Shown here: piece after piece, positions 1 through 11,934 of the stretch
Numbering within the stretch: the first letter of the stretch is position 1
Layout: each line of letters begins with the position of its first letter
From: Pyronema omphalodes
Lineage: Eukaryota > Ascomycota > Pezizomycetes > Pezizales > Pyronemataceae
NCBI GenBank assembly: GCA_024516155.1
Contig: JAJJXM010000006.1
Coordinates: 496,001-560,000, forward strand
Reading direction: 5' to 3'
DNA: 64,000 nucleotides
Notes under the pieces: model-generated
Databases searched by the model: none
What the model was told of the DNA's origin: nothing
Seen by the model: the letters and a program-made list of their open reading frames with translations, nothing else
Translations under genes and position numbers: made by a program

Positions 1-2444
1 CAGCATGGTTTGGCGGCGGGACCCGACATTGACACCCTCTGTGGAGCTTGTAACGACAGAAGCAACACCTAAATCAGGAAAGAGCATAAAGCTTATCAAG
101 AGCTCATTCAGCTCCTTGGAATTGATTTGTTCAGATTTCTTGGCTAGTTTGCCCACAAGTTGCATTCTGGTGTTGATTGATGCTCTGTTTGCGTTCTGTT
201 CGCAGAAAGATGACCTTAATATCTCCCTTACGACGATTACTTTCTTTTGGAATGTTTCGGATTTCTTGCAGACTAGAGGGGATGATACGGATAGATTGAC
301 GGCGAAGGCGGAGAGTGAACAGCAGTTGTTAGATATTGTGCAGAGGACGGATGTGGATTCTCATTCGGCCTTGTGGATGCTGTTGCTGCTGCGTTTGACT
401 GGTGTTAGCAGAGATTACCGCGCTGAAGTGAGAAACGGTCGGTGAACGAAATCCACATGGATCTGTTTACATTGGCTAACTATGTGAAGGTTCAATCCAA
501 ACTCTGTTCCGCATCTTCGATACATACGGCCATCAGTTAGGACCTCAAGGCTGGACTTCATGCCTCAAGATTGTCGTATTCAAGATGATGAACATCAACC
601 CCAAGGATCTCGCGATGGACTCGGATACCGAGGCAGACCGCAAGAACTGGGACGAAACCATCAAGTTGATCTTAGGAGGCATTGGAACACTATACTCAAA
701 CTATTTTGAAGTTTTCACACAGCAGGAGAGCTTTAGTCATACTTGGTCAGTGTTTATCAAGTATCTAAATAATCTTCTTACACGGAGGTCTTTCGGTGTT
801 AGTACCACCGTATTCCAAATCCTCTCACGAGTGCTGGCCCGTGTTGGACATCCGGAAAACCTCTCCAAGGAATCGAGAGAAGAAGTCTGGCAACTGTGGT
901 CAAACCAAGGTGTGAAGCTCGTGCAGGACATTCCAAATTCCGGTAACGGTGTTCAAGAGACGTTGGAAGCCTATGCGCACTCCTACAAGACACTCTACCG
1001 TCTTTTGGAACCAACCTTGACAGTAGAGATTGTCGAAAAGACTTTACAAATTCTGAAAGACTGTCTACTCTACCCTGACGCACCGCCATATTTCCAGGAC
1101 ATTGACATGGTCACACCTCTCCAGTCCAGCATCTTGGAACTAATCAAACTAATCCGTACCGACATCCCCGGAGTCCCCCCGTTGATCCTTCAATATCTCG
1201 CTGAATTTGGCACTATTGCCTTTTCTCCCGAGCGATTGGCCATCACCGGTAAAGGAGTGCGAGTACCTACCTGTATCGCCATGTCTATCCAGAGCACTAC
1301 TCACCTGGAAACAATCGCATTAAACCACATCTCTGATCCAGAGATCTACATCAGTGGTAGCCTCTCTACAGCATTAAACGCACTCTTCATTCCCATCAAC
1401 CTAAAATACGATTTCCGTCCCCCTTCTCTATCAAAGAACAAACGTCTTAACCTATGGACACACCCTACCAAATCCGTCCTTGCAATTGTCAAAAAAGCCC
1501 TTCCAGCAATGGACGATTTAGACATTCCAGCGGAAATTCAGAAATCCGTCTGGGCATCTATCGTCTCCATCCTCGGTGCTATCTTAGCGGCAAGGAATAA
1601 CTCAGGCATCAACGAAGAACTCCTACGAAAAGATGAAGCTCTTGACATCGCTGCATTCCATGAGATTCGAAGCCTAATTATCCCCTCCCTTGGTCGTCCC
1701 GCTGTGCCAGATGAAACTATTCAAAACTACGTCTCAGCAGTTTTCTGGTGTTCGTTGTTATACCGGGTACCTGGAATGGCAATCTCTTCCTCCAACAACA
1801 TCGGAGAGAAAGACAAAGGCTCGACTGACGAGCTCCTTTTGGAGCGCCGCAAAAACATCGCTTACGTCTGCATTGACGAATTATTCTCCCTCAGCTCCCT
1901 CTCCCTTTCTTATGCACAATCTAAATCTGCCCCGGCCCCGGAATTACAACGCCTATCAAAACTCTCCGCGCCATATCTCATCCGCCGCGTCTCCCTGGTC
2001 TTGTCACGCTACACAGCCGATCAACCCCTCCGAGGTAGAATGCCACAGCCCGCAACACAAAGAAAGGAAATACTTTATATATTAGAGAAAACGGTGAGGT
2101 TGGAACAGGATACGGAAAAGGGAAGCTGTAAGTTATATCATACCTTGAAATTACTGTTTCCGTTTTTGCAGTTTAGGAAAATGTGTGAGTGCGAGTTGAC
2201 GTTGGGGCTAGCAACCGATCCATGTGCACGGGAGATTGAGGATGAGGAAACTAAGGCAATGGAGAGAGAGGAAAGGGATAAGGCGATTGAAACTTTGGAA
2301 GCTGCTACGGGTGGAAGGAAAAGACATTTGGTTATGCTGTTTCCGTTGATTTCGGAGGCAGTCAAGGTTGCCGGGGGTGATAAGGAGTTGTTGGGATTGT
2401 TGGCTAAGGCTTTGAGAGAGGTTGGAGGAGTGCTAGGAGTTTAG
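1..2444 (+). CDS. MON2: MON2 homologue, C-terminal part (partial at the left edge)
   Basis: This is the 3' part of a Mon2/Ysl2-type protein, a large Arf-GEF-like scaffold without a catalytic Sec7 core that acts in Golgi-endosome traffic with the Dopey flippase partner. The frame is open from the left edge; an intron at about 438..489 (CTAAC branch near 475) joins it to a long exon that runs to the stop at 2444. Across the junction the protein reads RNG-SIQTLFRIFDTYGHQLGPQGW, the conserved HEAT-like block of the Mon2 C-terminal half. The 3' exon alone codes for over 600 residues without interruption and ends in a short leucine-rich helix. The donor GTCGGT is not ideal, but it is the only one that keeps phase with this acceptor. 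The start and N-terminal half lie outside the window. Identification rests on recognised family blocks, not on a search. Confidence 0.85.
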
Positions 2445-5144
2445 GTGGCTGGGATTATTGGTGTGATTGGGGTAGACGGAACGGAAACGGAGATGAAACG
2501 GAGACGAAATGGAGACGAAGAGTGAAGTAATATGGAGTGATACGTGGTGACCGAGGATGATTCTGAGTGATTTAGACGAAAGAAAGCCGAGAAATATAAC
2601 TAAAAATGTATAATAGATATTATTATTGTCAATTTCCGTTCCGTTCCGTTTTTTTTTTTTTTTTTTTTGTACCATCGTTACTACATAGAGAAATGCAGGT
2701 TTTACGCTGTATACTGATGAATGAGTGCTCTGAACTCGACTGGAGTATGGATGATTTGTGACTTGAAGGTTGTGAATTATGTTGTACGGGAGTGATCGAT
2801 TTTGGCCACTTCTGTGAATCGTTGAAGTTTAAGATTTGTAATATATTCGTGATTGGACTTACGGAATTGAGGAAGTAGTAAAAATATCGGGGATTAAGCA
2901 TTACATCTAGAGCAACTAAGTGAGTGATACATCATGCTCCATATCCCGGTATCTGGTTCGATATGTTTGATTTTACGGGATAATCATACACCGTGCGAAT
3001 CCTGTAAGATTTATGTACGTGGGATAAATACAAGAGCCTATATTCTATCCTATTCCCGTGGCCAAAACCAGCTCCCTAATCTCCTTCATCGTGGCATCCC
3101 CATATACAAAAAGAAATCTAAAACCTCTTCGGCAAAAAAGAAAAAGGAAAAGAAAAAGAAAAATTAACAAAGGCGAAAAAATAAATTATTCTAATCCCCA
3201 TGACAAAGAAAGACCTCCCATATCGTAAAAATTAAAAATCACAAAAAAAAATGTTCCGGTACTTATAGACAATCAATCGATTGATAGCTCATGAGTCACG
3301 ATGCAAGTTACATATGTATATCTCCCGCCTTGTTTCTATTGATAGATAACCAAATATATGATATCCATCATCACTTTCTTCTACATCTGTACCGGTATCT
3401 TGTACCATGGCCAGTGTTGTGAAACTTAGTTGATATCATACCATCCTCACTTCTGGGACCTAGGTGATCTGGGTGATCGGGAGATTGTGTTGGTTCTTCT
3501 TGTATTTTTCTTCTTTTATTATTTTTTATATTATATGGATCTTTAGGAACTCGATCTATGTATAATCAAATAGCTAAACAAACAAGCTAAAATAAATAAA
3601 CTAAATAAACTAAAGAAATCAAAATAAATCAAATAACCCTCACCACAAACCCGCATCAAATCCTTCCAGATCATCCCTATTCCTCGCCTATATAGTGTAC
3701 CATGTACCCGCCGACAGCTATATACTAGCTATGTGCTATACTATACCATACTATATAGAAGACCATCCATCCGAGGGAATGGGTGATTCTATGTATAGCG
3801 TCGCATAGCGTCGCATAGCATCGCACACCACAGCACACCACAGCAAAGCACAGCAAAGCACAGCATAGAATAGCCAAGAACCAATGCCTTACAGTCTTAT
3901 CACTAGCCTTGGCACTGGTATATATCCAGAGGCGGCACCGGAGTATACATATGTATATTATATATTAATTACCCCAGAGTATTCTGTTGTACTCCGGTGC
4001 TCCCAGTAATCGGAGTACAAGGTATCATGCATATCGTGCATATCTGTAGCAGCAATGCAGTGTAGATTGATTTAATATAAGGCGATGTAGTTGTAGTGAT
4101 ACCAAGGCGTTGTATGTTAGGTAGTTATATATACCAAGGCGTTGTAGTTATTTCTATACACCACATCTAAAGCCCAATCCCAATCCCAATGCTCCGAATA
4201 TTAATATGTACTTTACTTATACATACAGCACTGTATCGACCGACTAAAGGTGACGTAACAGGTAAGTTTGAATATAGGGTACATATATTTATATCTCTGT
4301 ATAAAAGTTTATGATAGATAGCGTGATTTATAATTTGTGGGGTTATGTATACCCTATGTCTACTCTCAATATCATATCCACGTGCTTTAATTTCGCTTCC
4401 AAATGGATGAGAGTTTCTGCTCGTCATATTCTAAGAACATAATCAGAATCACCACCGACATGAGTACCTTAACTTAGTCACAAAGCAAACTTCAAAAAGA
4501 ACGCTTCGACTCTTTGATTCATGGTATGTATTTATCCCATTGACTATTGACTATTCACAATCTAACTCTGATCCTACCCTTTCATCTTTTCATCCCCAAT
4601 CCTCCTCCTTCCCCCTGAAAGGGCTCTAGGGCCCAATCGCCTTTCATCCCCCTCCTCTCAAACCCACCACTAATTCCCATTCCCCATCTCCCTATATATA
4701 AGAGTAAAAAAGCAAAATATTCCCAAAAAAACTCCTAACAAAAAATAACACAATATCATAACATTCTTTACAGCAAAAGAAAAAAAGTAAAGGTAAAGAA
4801 AAAAGTAAAAAGGGTATTGAAAAGAAGAAGAAAAAAACATAAGAAAAGACATCGCAACATAAAAAAAAAACAAAAAAAAGAAAACAGGAATTTAAGAAAA
4901 AAAAATATCTATCGTAACTAAGCATTAGAGTTTTTTTATCTCCCCCCATGATATCCCCCCTTCTCCTCCCGCGCCGTTTTCATTTTCTCATTCCGGTTAA
5001 TCTTATCTTTTCCTTCCTACTCTTGCTTTAAATTCCGTATTTCATTCGTTCGTTCGTCTCATGCGGTAGTTGCAAGCTCCAAGTTGTGGGTTCTTATTGC
5101 GCCCACTCCGCTTGCTCCACTGTCCATTTCTTTTAACCATCCAA
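2445..5144. other. AT-rich intergenic region
   Basis: No gene could be supported. The stretch holds an 18-nt T run near 2650, many A-rich tracts (4700-4920), and a small imperfect tandem repeat of GCATAGC/CACAGCA-like words at about 3796-3870. C-rich patches at 4950-4980 lie beyond the end of the minus-strand glucan synthase gene. Short open frames here are low-complexity and look accidental. Confidence 0.6.
3796..3870. repeat. short imperfect tandem repeat
   Basis: Successive words of 8-12 bp (GCGTCGCATA, then CACACCACAG, then CAAAGCACAG) are repeated two or three times each and grade into one another. This looks like slippage-derived simple sequence with no coding sense. Confidence 0.7.
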
Positions 5145-7482
5145 TTAAGCGGAACATCCATCCACAAGCTCATTCTTCGGCCAAGAATAACCCGTATCAG
5201 CCCAGCTGGTAAGGTTGGGGTTGTAATAAGCCGCCTTATGTTTTTCGATATAAGCAGTGGTAGGATAATCCGGAGGATCGCAGGTAACCGAACAATCTTT
5301 GCAATCCGGGTCTTGCCAGATACGAACCCTATGATAACACCATTAGCCATAATTCTCAGTTTCTAGAGGCTCCTCCTTGAAAAAAAAAATTACATACCAG
5401 TCAATCCTCATCTTCGCCGGGAAAAGCGGTTCTAAATTGGCAAAGTCGACGAAAGCAAAAGAGTTCGACAATCCACAATTAATAATGACGGTCATAGGTT
5501 CCTGAGGAATAGGTCTAGGTCCAATATTTCCATTTGCTCCAGTGGCGTCGGCGGTCATTTTCCACATATTCATATCACCGATATTCCAAATAACATGACC
5601 ATCCATTCCTGGCAAGTATTCAAATCCATATCTCTGATAAGCCTTTCCATCATACCAATCATTATTCAAAGTAGAAAGTCCAGAAATAGCCTGTTGAAAG
5701 TAACCTCCACGGTAACTGTTCATGGCGGTAAATTCAGGGTGGTAAACCTCCAAGAAGTCGTAATTCGGTTGGTACCAGAGATCGAAGGGTGCAACTTGGG
5801 CTGACTGAGAAACTACTCCAACATTTCCGACACCAATAGGAGCAACTGATGCTTCAACAGCATCGATTTCCGGCGCAGAACGTGCCTTTCCTTGGTTCGG
5901 ATGGTCTTCTCCAGAGCAGGTGCAACCGGGGAGTTTCATTCCGGGCAAGTAACTGATTCCATCTGTAGAGGATTGGTTTGCTGTGATTCCGGCATCGCAT
6001 CCATCGTGATAAGAGTAAGGCCACATTCCCTCTGTTGATGCAAGGTATCCAGGACGACCAAGGTTTCCCATAGTCCAGAAACCAGGCCAGAGTCCAGAAA
6101 CATCACCACGACCAGGAAGAGAAATTGAAGCTTCGATATGTCCACCTTTAAAGCACATTTTGTTCCAGGATTGCAACATGCCGGATCGGTAGTCGAGGTT
6201 GTGGTTTTTTATGGCCGCGAATTCAATTTCGAGGTATCCATCACGAGTGGTGAGGGCATCAGGGTCGTACCACTAATTTCGATATTAGCCTTTCGGTTCT
6301 TCAACAATAAGCTGACATCAACTCGCTTATCGTGGTTTGGGCTTACCTCAAGATCCTGTGTAGCCGCGCTGAAGTCAATGCGTTAGTATACCAAGAATTC
6401 CAAGATTCGCCAGAACGACGCCTAAGCACTCACTAATGAATATCGACACCTTCCCTGCAACCAGTCAGTCAGCATGCAGGTTTCTTCTTCGCAAGGGAAG
6501 ATAAAAAATACCAATAAGAATCTTCGCCCGGATAAAATGTACGTCCGTCAGTGTTGAATTCGTCGGAAAACTAGATTTTCCATCGCGTCAGCGAGCGTCA
6601 CGGCGTTACTTAGCAGGCGCTAATAAACCTACCACCAACTTCATCTTTTTCCCATCTGAAGATATCCTTTCCATCGCAGATTGCGGGGTATCAGGATCGA
6701 TGAGGCCATGTCGAAAGTTCATGAGCATAGGTCGGGATCCGAGACATAATGGACCGCTACAATCGGCTTTGTGTTTTGTCGCGATAACGTTTTTCACGAA
6801 GGTTCTACACAGCAACGGATACAGTCAGCAACGTCGCGCTTCGATCGCTTGGTTTGATAGGTAGAACATACATGATAGGATATCCAATGAAAAGAATTAA
6901 TATTCCCAAAGTAACCAACGCAAGTCCTCCGACGTTCACCAAGCCTCGCTTTGTAAAGACATTACACTCTCGATCATCATCCACTCCTGTCGCAGGATCG
7001 TGGAAGACATCATCCGCTTCTTTATCATTGGGGTAGAGTAGCAATCCAGCTGATGGTGTAATATTATATTTTTCATTTATTGTCTGCATTGTCAACGCTT
7101 CCATTGGATTAGGAGATCCGGTTCGAGACGGCGATCGGGAATCATCAAAGGGCGTCGCAAATGGTCCGTATCTATTCAAATCGTTTTGGCTTGTGTTCGC
7201 GCCCTGCCCATCTGTGCTCCAACTTGATCTTCTCGATGACGATATCGGACTGTCGAGGTAGTTGGGATATCTCCTCTGACCTGGCGGCACCAGTAGATCT
7301 GTTGACTCGACGGGAATCTGACTCTGGTAAATATTTCCGTACACAGCTCCAGCTGCGGGCCAGTTCGAGTTCGCCGTAGGTTGAGGAGTTAATATCCGTG
7401 ATTGTCTAGAAGGTGAAACATCTCTGGCATTTCCATTACTCCCCTCATTCTGATTATGGTCATTTCCTGGTGGTTGTGACAT
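5145..7482 (-). CDS. Kre6/Skn1-like beta-1,6-glucan synthesis protein (GH16 family)
   Basis: Kre6/Skn1 proteins are type II membrane glycosidase-like proteins of the secretory pathway needed for beta-1,6-glucan of the cell wall. Seven exons: 7482..6872, 6804..6633, 6570..6512, 6454..6434, 6368..6347, 6272..5398 and 5328..5145, giving 647 aa with all phases consistent. The N-terminal ~180 residues are a Ser/Pro/Asn-rich cytosolic tail, followed by one hydrophobic anchor at ~181-203, the block FSDEFNTDGRTFYPGED, and the GH16-type catalytic motif EIDAVE at ~430-435. The rest of the lumenal domain is rich in Trp, Tyr and Cys. The end (VRIWQDPDCKDCSVTCDPPDYPTT...DGCSA) matches the family's usual C-terminus. 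Two internal exons are only 21 and 22 nt. KRE6 and SKN1 cannot be told apart from one copy. Confidence 0.93.
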
Positions 7483-10400
7483 GTTGATTATATATATCCT
7501 CCGCTAAATCCCAAGGAGTGGTGACAACTGAAGTTCTTGTAAAGTAGGTACAGAATTTGAAGTTCTACAACCAAACCAGCTTTAATATCGAAAGTAGTAA
7601 AATTATGAACCGGTTGCGGAACGGGTGAGATGTAACTGTAGGTTACTGCACGGATCCAGTAGTAGGAGAAAGTTGGGTAACTTTGAGATGCGTTCAGGTA
7701 ACGGTTCGTTGCGTGAGTAACTGTGTGTTGTGCGAAACACCGGATGGTATTGCTTGTTGGACGATATCGATCTTGGTAATGCGCTTCGTTTTGTTTCTTC
7801 CGCTGTCTAACCGCCGTGTTTCCCGTGTTCTACCAAAAAACAAAAAACGAGTGTGAGGATAACCGGTGCATGAAAATCAGGCGTCGGTCTTTATTTCGAA
7901 GGAGGAGGTGTGTCGAGAGTTATCGAGGTTGCGGATGGTGTTGGGAGTAGAGGAGGATCTGTACATGACCGAATGCAAAGGCAAGGGAGGGGAGGAAGGG
8001 CACTGGATTATGATATGTGAGGTTCCCAGGTCCAGGTGAATAGACGGACGACGCGGAGGGACAAGGCAGGGTGGGCTTGCAAGTTAATAATTTTTGGTAG
8101 TTTCAACTGCGGATCTGTACCCGTAGCTAGTTCGACTGGATGTCACCATGCCTCACAACGTCCCATTCAAAGAGGGAAAACTTGGTTTTGCTGGTTGCTG
8201 ATAGAAATCATCTCAGCCGGAAGAACGTAATTGCTTCTTTGCTTGTCGCGCCATTTCAAATGAGGATAGAGTGACCGCAGGGGAACCTGGAATGATTTTC
8301 CTTCCAGCAGCGGCTAATTCCCTAGAGGGAGGTGGTAGTGAGGTGTGGACTGGCCTAGGGAGGGCTTAAATACCGAGCCAAGATAACTGTGCTTCTTGTG
8401 ATGCTTTGAGTTAGCTGGAACCAGTGACAAAACGTCAATTTGCGGTATCGAGACAGACGGGGAGGGCGAAGTTGAAGAATTTTGGAATTGCAGTGGAGGT
8501 GGAAGGAGGAAACGATTATCGGAAGCCGACTTAGATGGTGATTGCAGACGGTCGGATGACCGAAGCTACAGTCGTGCGACTGCACATCGCTACTCTACTG
8601 TACCGAGCATGATGAGCAGAGCAACGAGCGTCTGGAGATTGTGGAGCTCGTCTGGGAGAATCATCTGGAGAACTGTCTGTGCCGAACCGTCTGATCTCAA
8701 TTACATCTTCATTGCATATTCATTACATCTTTATCATATTTTCATCACATCCTCATCAACTCTATATCCCGCTTATTCTAATGCTGCTTATTCTACCGGC
8801 ATCACTCCCAGGGCACATCGCGGGAAGACCCTCAGCCTGTCCATGTCCATTCAAATTCCCATGTAACGCGCCTTCCATCTCTTGTCCATCGTGGAAAAAG
8901 TAAATAAAAAAGGGGGAGCATAGAAGCGAACGTTCCTGCATAAGCTTCTGTACTCCCAGTACAAATTTGATTCTGTTACTAAATATTACCGACCTGAGGC
9001 TTCCATCGATCTCGGTACTGTATCTGACTGAACCCATGGAAACGCATGAGGATAGGATATCCAATAACCAAGTTGCGTTGCGTGGTTTGTGGCAAAAGAA
9101 ACGACGGAAACGCATGTCATCGTGGTACCACCCCCACCATATAACGGCACGCACGGACTTTGTTATGTATACCATGGCTACTACCAAGTACTACAATAGA
9201 TACTCCAGTCTCCGGCGAACAAAGGGAACTAGTAAATTAGATACGGCGATACGTACGATAGCTACGATAACACAAAAGCAAAGCCACAACAAACTGAGAA
9301 GAAAGAAGGCAGTAATAATTTCCTTACTTTTTCAGCTTTTATCATAATATCTATCCCGCTAACTGTACCACGAAAAAGAAAAAGAACGAAAGAAAAGAAA
9401 ATTCGTCTCGTCATAAATATGTGATAAACCAAGATGATACACCGTGCAGTACGCAGTACGGAGTCCGCAGTTAAGTTAACTTTTACGTATTCATCACGTC
9501 CAAATTTCCATTCCGGAATCCCAACCTAACAATTTGACAATCCGTCGCTCAAAACCTCAAACGACTAACTGGTCCACTGAAGCACACGGAGATTCCACCG
9601 TGTCCATCACTTTTCGAGGATCATACCAAACCATTTGCACCTTCTTCCATTACAAAACTTTAGCCGACGGAATGGAAATTTATGGATAAAGATAATCCAC
9701 TAATCTACTAAGCAGCTCTGTAACTATGTAAATCAATCAGCCTTAATAAGTATCCAATAAACCTAATACCTAATAAGTATCTAACAGACCTAATAAACCT
9801 ACCACAATAGACCTAATGGGCCTCATCCATATACAATACCTAATACAGTCGAACCTTTACATACACAATACCTAATGAAGTAATAATAATAATCATCTGT
9901 TCTATTCCATTTATTTATAACCCACATCCATAAGACATCCACAAGACATCCATAAGACATACATATACATATAACACACATACATATACATAAGCGGCAA
10001 TATGTAATTACATACAGTCCAGCATATTCGGTGTTATTGACAGTTGCATGGACGCGCAAGCACTTGGATGATCCAGTTCCCGTAACAGTAATCAAGACCG
10101 TTAAGCCTTGTTAAGCCTTTTTTGTGCAACGCAGAGCAACCCTGTATATCCCATAGCGACCTAGTGTAGTCCAGTGTATCCCAGCATCCCCAGCAAATCC
10201 CAGCAATCCCAGTTACAAAATCCAAATCCATCAGAGAACTATGTACATACATGGCGGCTGGCTAGCTAGCTAGGGGACGCCGATAATCGATGACGGCTTA
10301 TGGATTATGGATTATGGATGACATCGGGGAGTCCGGGGTTACCGTATATCCATTAGGAATCAAGGGCCCTAAACTCTTAAGTACATATGTATACCGTGTG

Positions 10401-11027
10401 TAGTTGAAATAATTGATACATAGCTGATATGATATGTATGTACAGTCCGACTGTGTATATGTATTTATAATTTCGTTTTTGTTATGGAGCTATGGGGAGG
10501 GAGGGTGGGTGGGTGCATCAGACTGAGACTGAGACTGAGACTTGAGTGAGTGAGTGAGTGAGTGCATTTCAGTAACTATATGGCGGTGTGTATTGTGTAC
10601 ATCATCATGGTGCACCGGAATAGCCCCGTTGCGTTCAACTGCAGATTTGAAAACCAGCCCAGCCCAGCCGCGCAAAGCAAAGTAAAGTAAAGCTTATATT
10701 GCTTGGTACTGTACGGTACGATGGCTCTTCGTATTTCTTTTGTATCTCTACTTGTTACGATTACTTGAAGGATGTTTTGAAAAAAAAAAAGAATAGGGTT
10801 TCATTAATTGTTGATATTCAACGTATTACATATAGATCGTGTCTCATTGCTAGGGGAAAAGATAACGCGGGTAACGCGATATCTTCTCCTCTGCTTGTAC
10901 TGCTCATCCTGCTCCAGCTTATACTGCTTTTCCTACACCTACACCTACACCTCCACCTCCAGCCATATCATAGCTTATGTAGTCCCCTGCCTTACTTGCC
11001 CTGCTCTTCCTACCCTTCCTACCATCC
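7483..11027. other. intergenic region, about 3.5 kb
   Basis: This is the upstream region of the minus-strand glucan synthase gene plus the downstream region of the next minus-strand gene. It holds several simple repeats: AAGACATCCA/ACATATACAT words at 9940-9990, a GAGACT/GAGT tract at 10520-10565, a CTAG-rich palindromic patch at 10260-10274, and CCTACA words at 10935-10960. Open frames up to 141 codons occur on both strands, but none has a recognisable protein pattern or splice context. Confidence 0.55.
10500..10565. repeat. GGGT / GAGACT / GAGT microsatellite
   Basis: Consecutive short arrays of GGGT, then GAGACT, then GAGT units are visible. They are simple-sequence DNA outside any gene. 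Confidence 0.8.
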
Positions 11028-11934
11028 CTACTCATCATCCTCCACATCCTCCACCGCAGAAAATCTCACGCCTACTAATCTAGAATTCTTAACAGCTTTC
11101 GCCAACACGAAATAATTGAAGCTAGCACCCTCTCCAGAAGCTCTGTAGACTAGGACCTCGTTTGATCCTGATGCTTCCTTGATTGCGGCTTCTGTTTCGT
11201 GGTACCTTCCGCGGGGGTCCCAGCTGCTGAAGGGTTCTTTTGTTACGTGGTCGGCTGAGATGAGGGTAGCGAATTCATCTGAGAAGAAGAACAGGTTAGT
11301 ATAGGGTTCTTCTTTCCAGAGCTCTGAGAAAAAAGAGAGATCGCGTAACGAACGAAGCGAAGCACAGCGAAAACATATACAAGCCGAGCTATAAGAAACG
11401 CAAAAAGGACCGCTTACCCTCACTCGGCATCTCCTCCTTTCCCCACTCCAGCGTAACATCCTTAAACTCCTCCACATCCAACCCCGAATTATAGAACTTC
11501 TCCTGCACGCTATTATCTTGTAGAAGACTCAAAATAGCAGCATGAGGCTCCTCTCCAGTTCCTAGTGCTCCGATATCTCGCTTTCGTAAATCGCCGGTTG
11601 TGGTTGTGGTGGCTGCTAGAGCCTCTGCTTGCTGCTGCTGTCTCTGGAGGAAGGCCATGTAGTCGGAGTCGGACATGGTGGGTGTTGTAGTTGAGAAAAG
11701 TCTTGCGATGGTAGTAGTGGTCGTGGTTGTGGTCGTGGTTATAGGTATCGTATTCGAAATGAAAATACGTCTCGTAGCGACTTGTAGGGTGTGTAAATTC
11801 GTGTTGCTATCTCTGCTGTTGCTGGAAAGACTCCGATGAAAACGATGATGATGATGACAAGAACCAGAAGAAGCTCGTATCTGCGGGGTATGACGCAATA
11901 GCTTTCGAGTGGGGATGGTTGGTTTGAGCCTCAT
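11028..11934 (-). CDS. conserved hypothetical protein, possibly mitochondrial
   Basis: Two exons, 11934..11418 and 11278..11028, join with a G/AT split codon to give MPSEDEFATLI and a 255-aa product. The first ~85 residues are rich in Arg, Ser, His and Thr, with a Thr run and the segment ARLFSTTTPT, which looks like a mitochondrial targeting region. A second Met (codon at 11676, MSDSDYMAFLQ) could be the start of a shorter form of about 169 aa. The core has an acidic central helix and a C-terminal segment that alternates hydrophobic and charged residues (NEVLVYRASGEGASFNYFVLAKAVKNSRLVGVRF), ending in an acidic tail. I do not recognise a named family, although the compact C-terminal half looks like a real globular domain. 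The start is uncertain; the intron is well supported. Confidence 0.7.

Noticed and set aside
8762..9187. 141-codon minus-strand frame
   Set aside because: There is no recognisable motif, no splice context and no domain-like composition.
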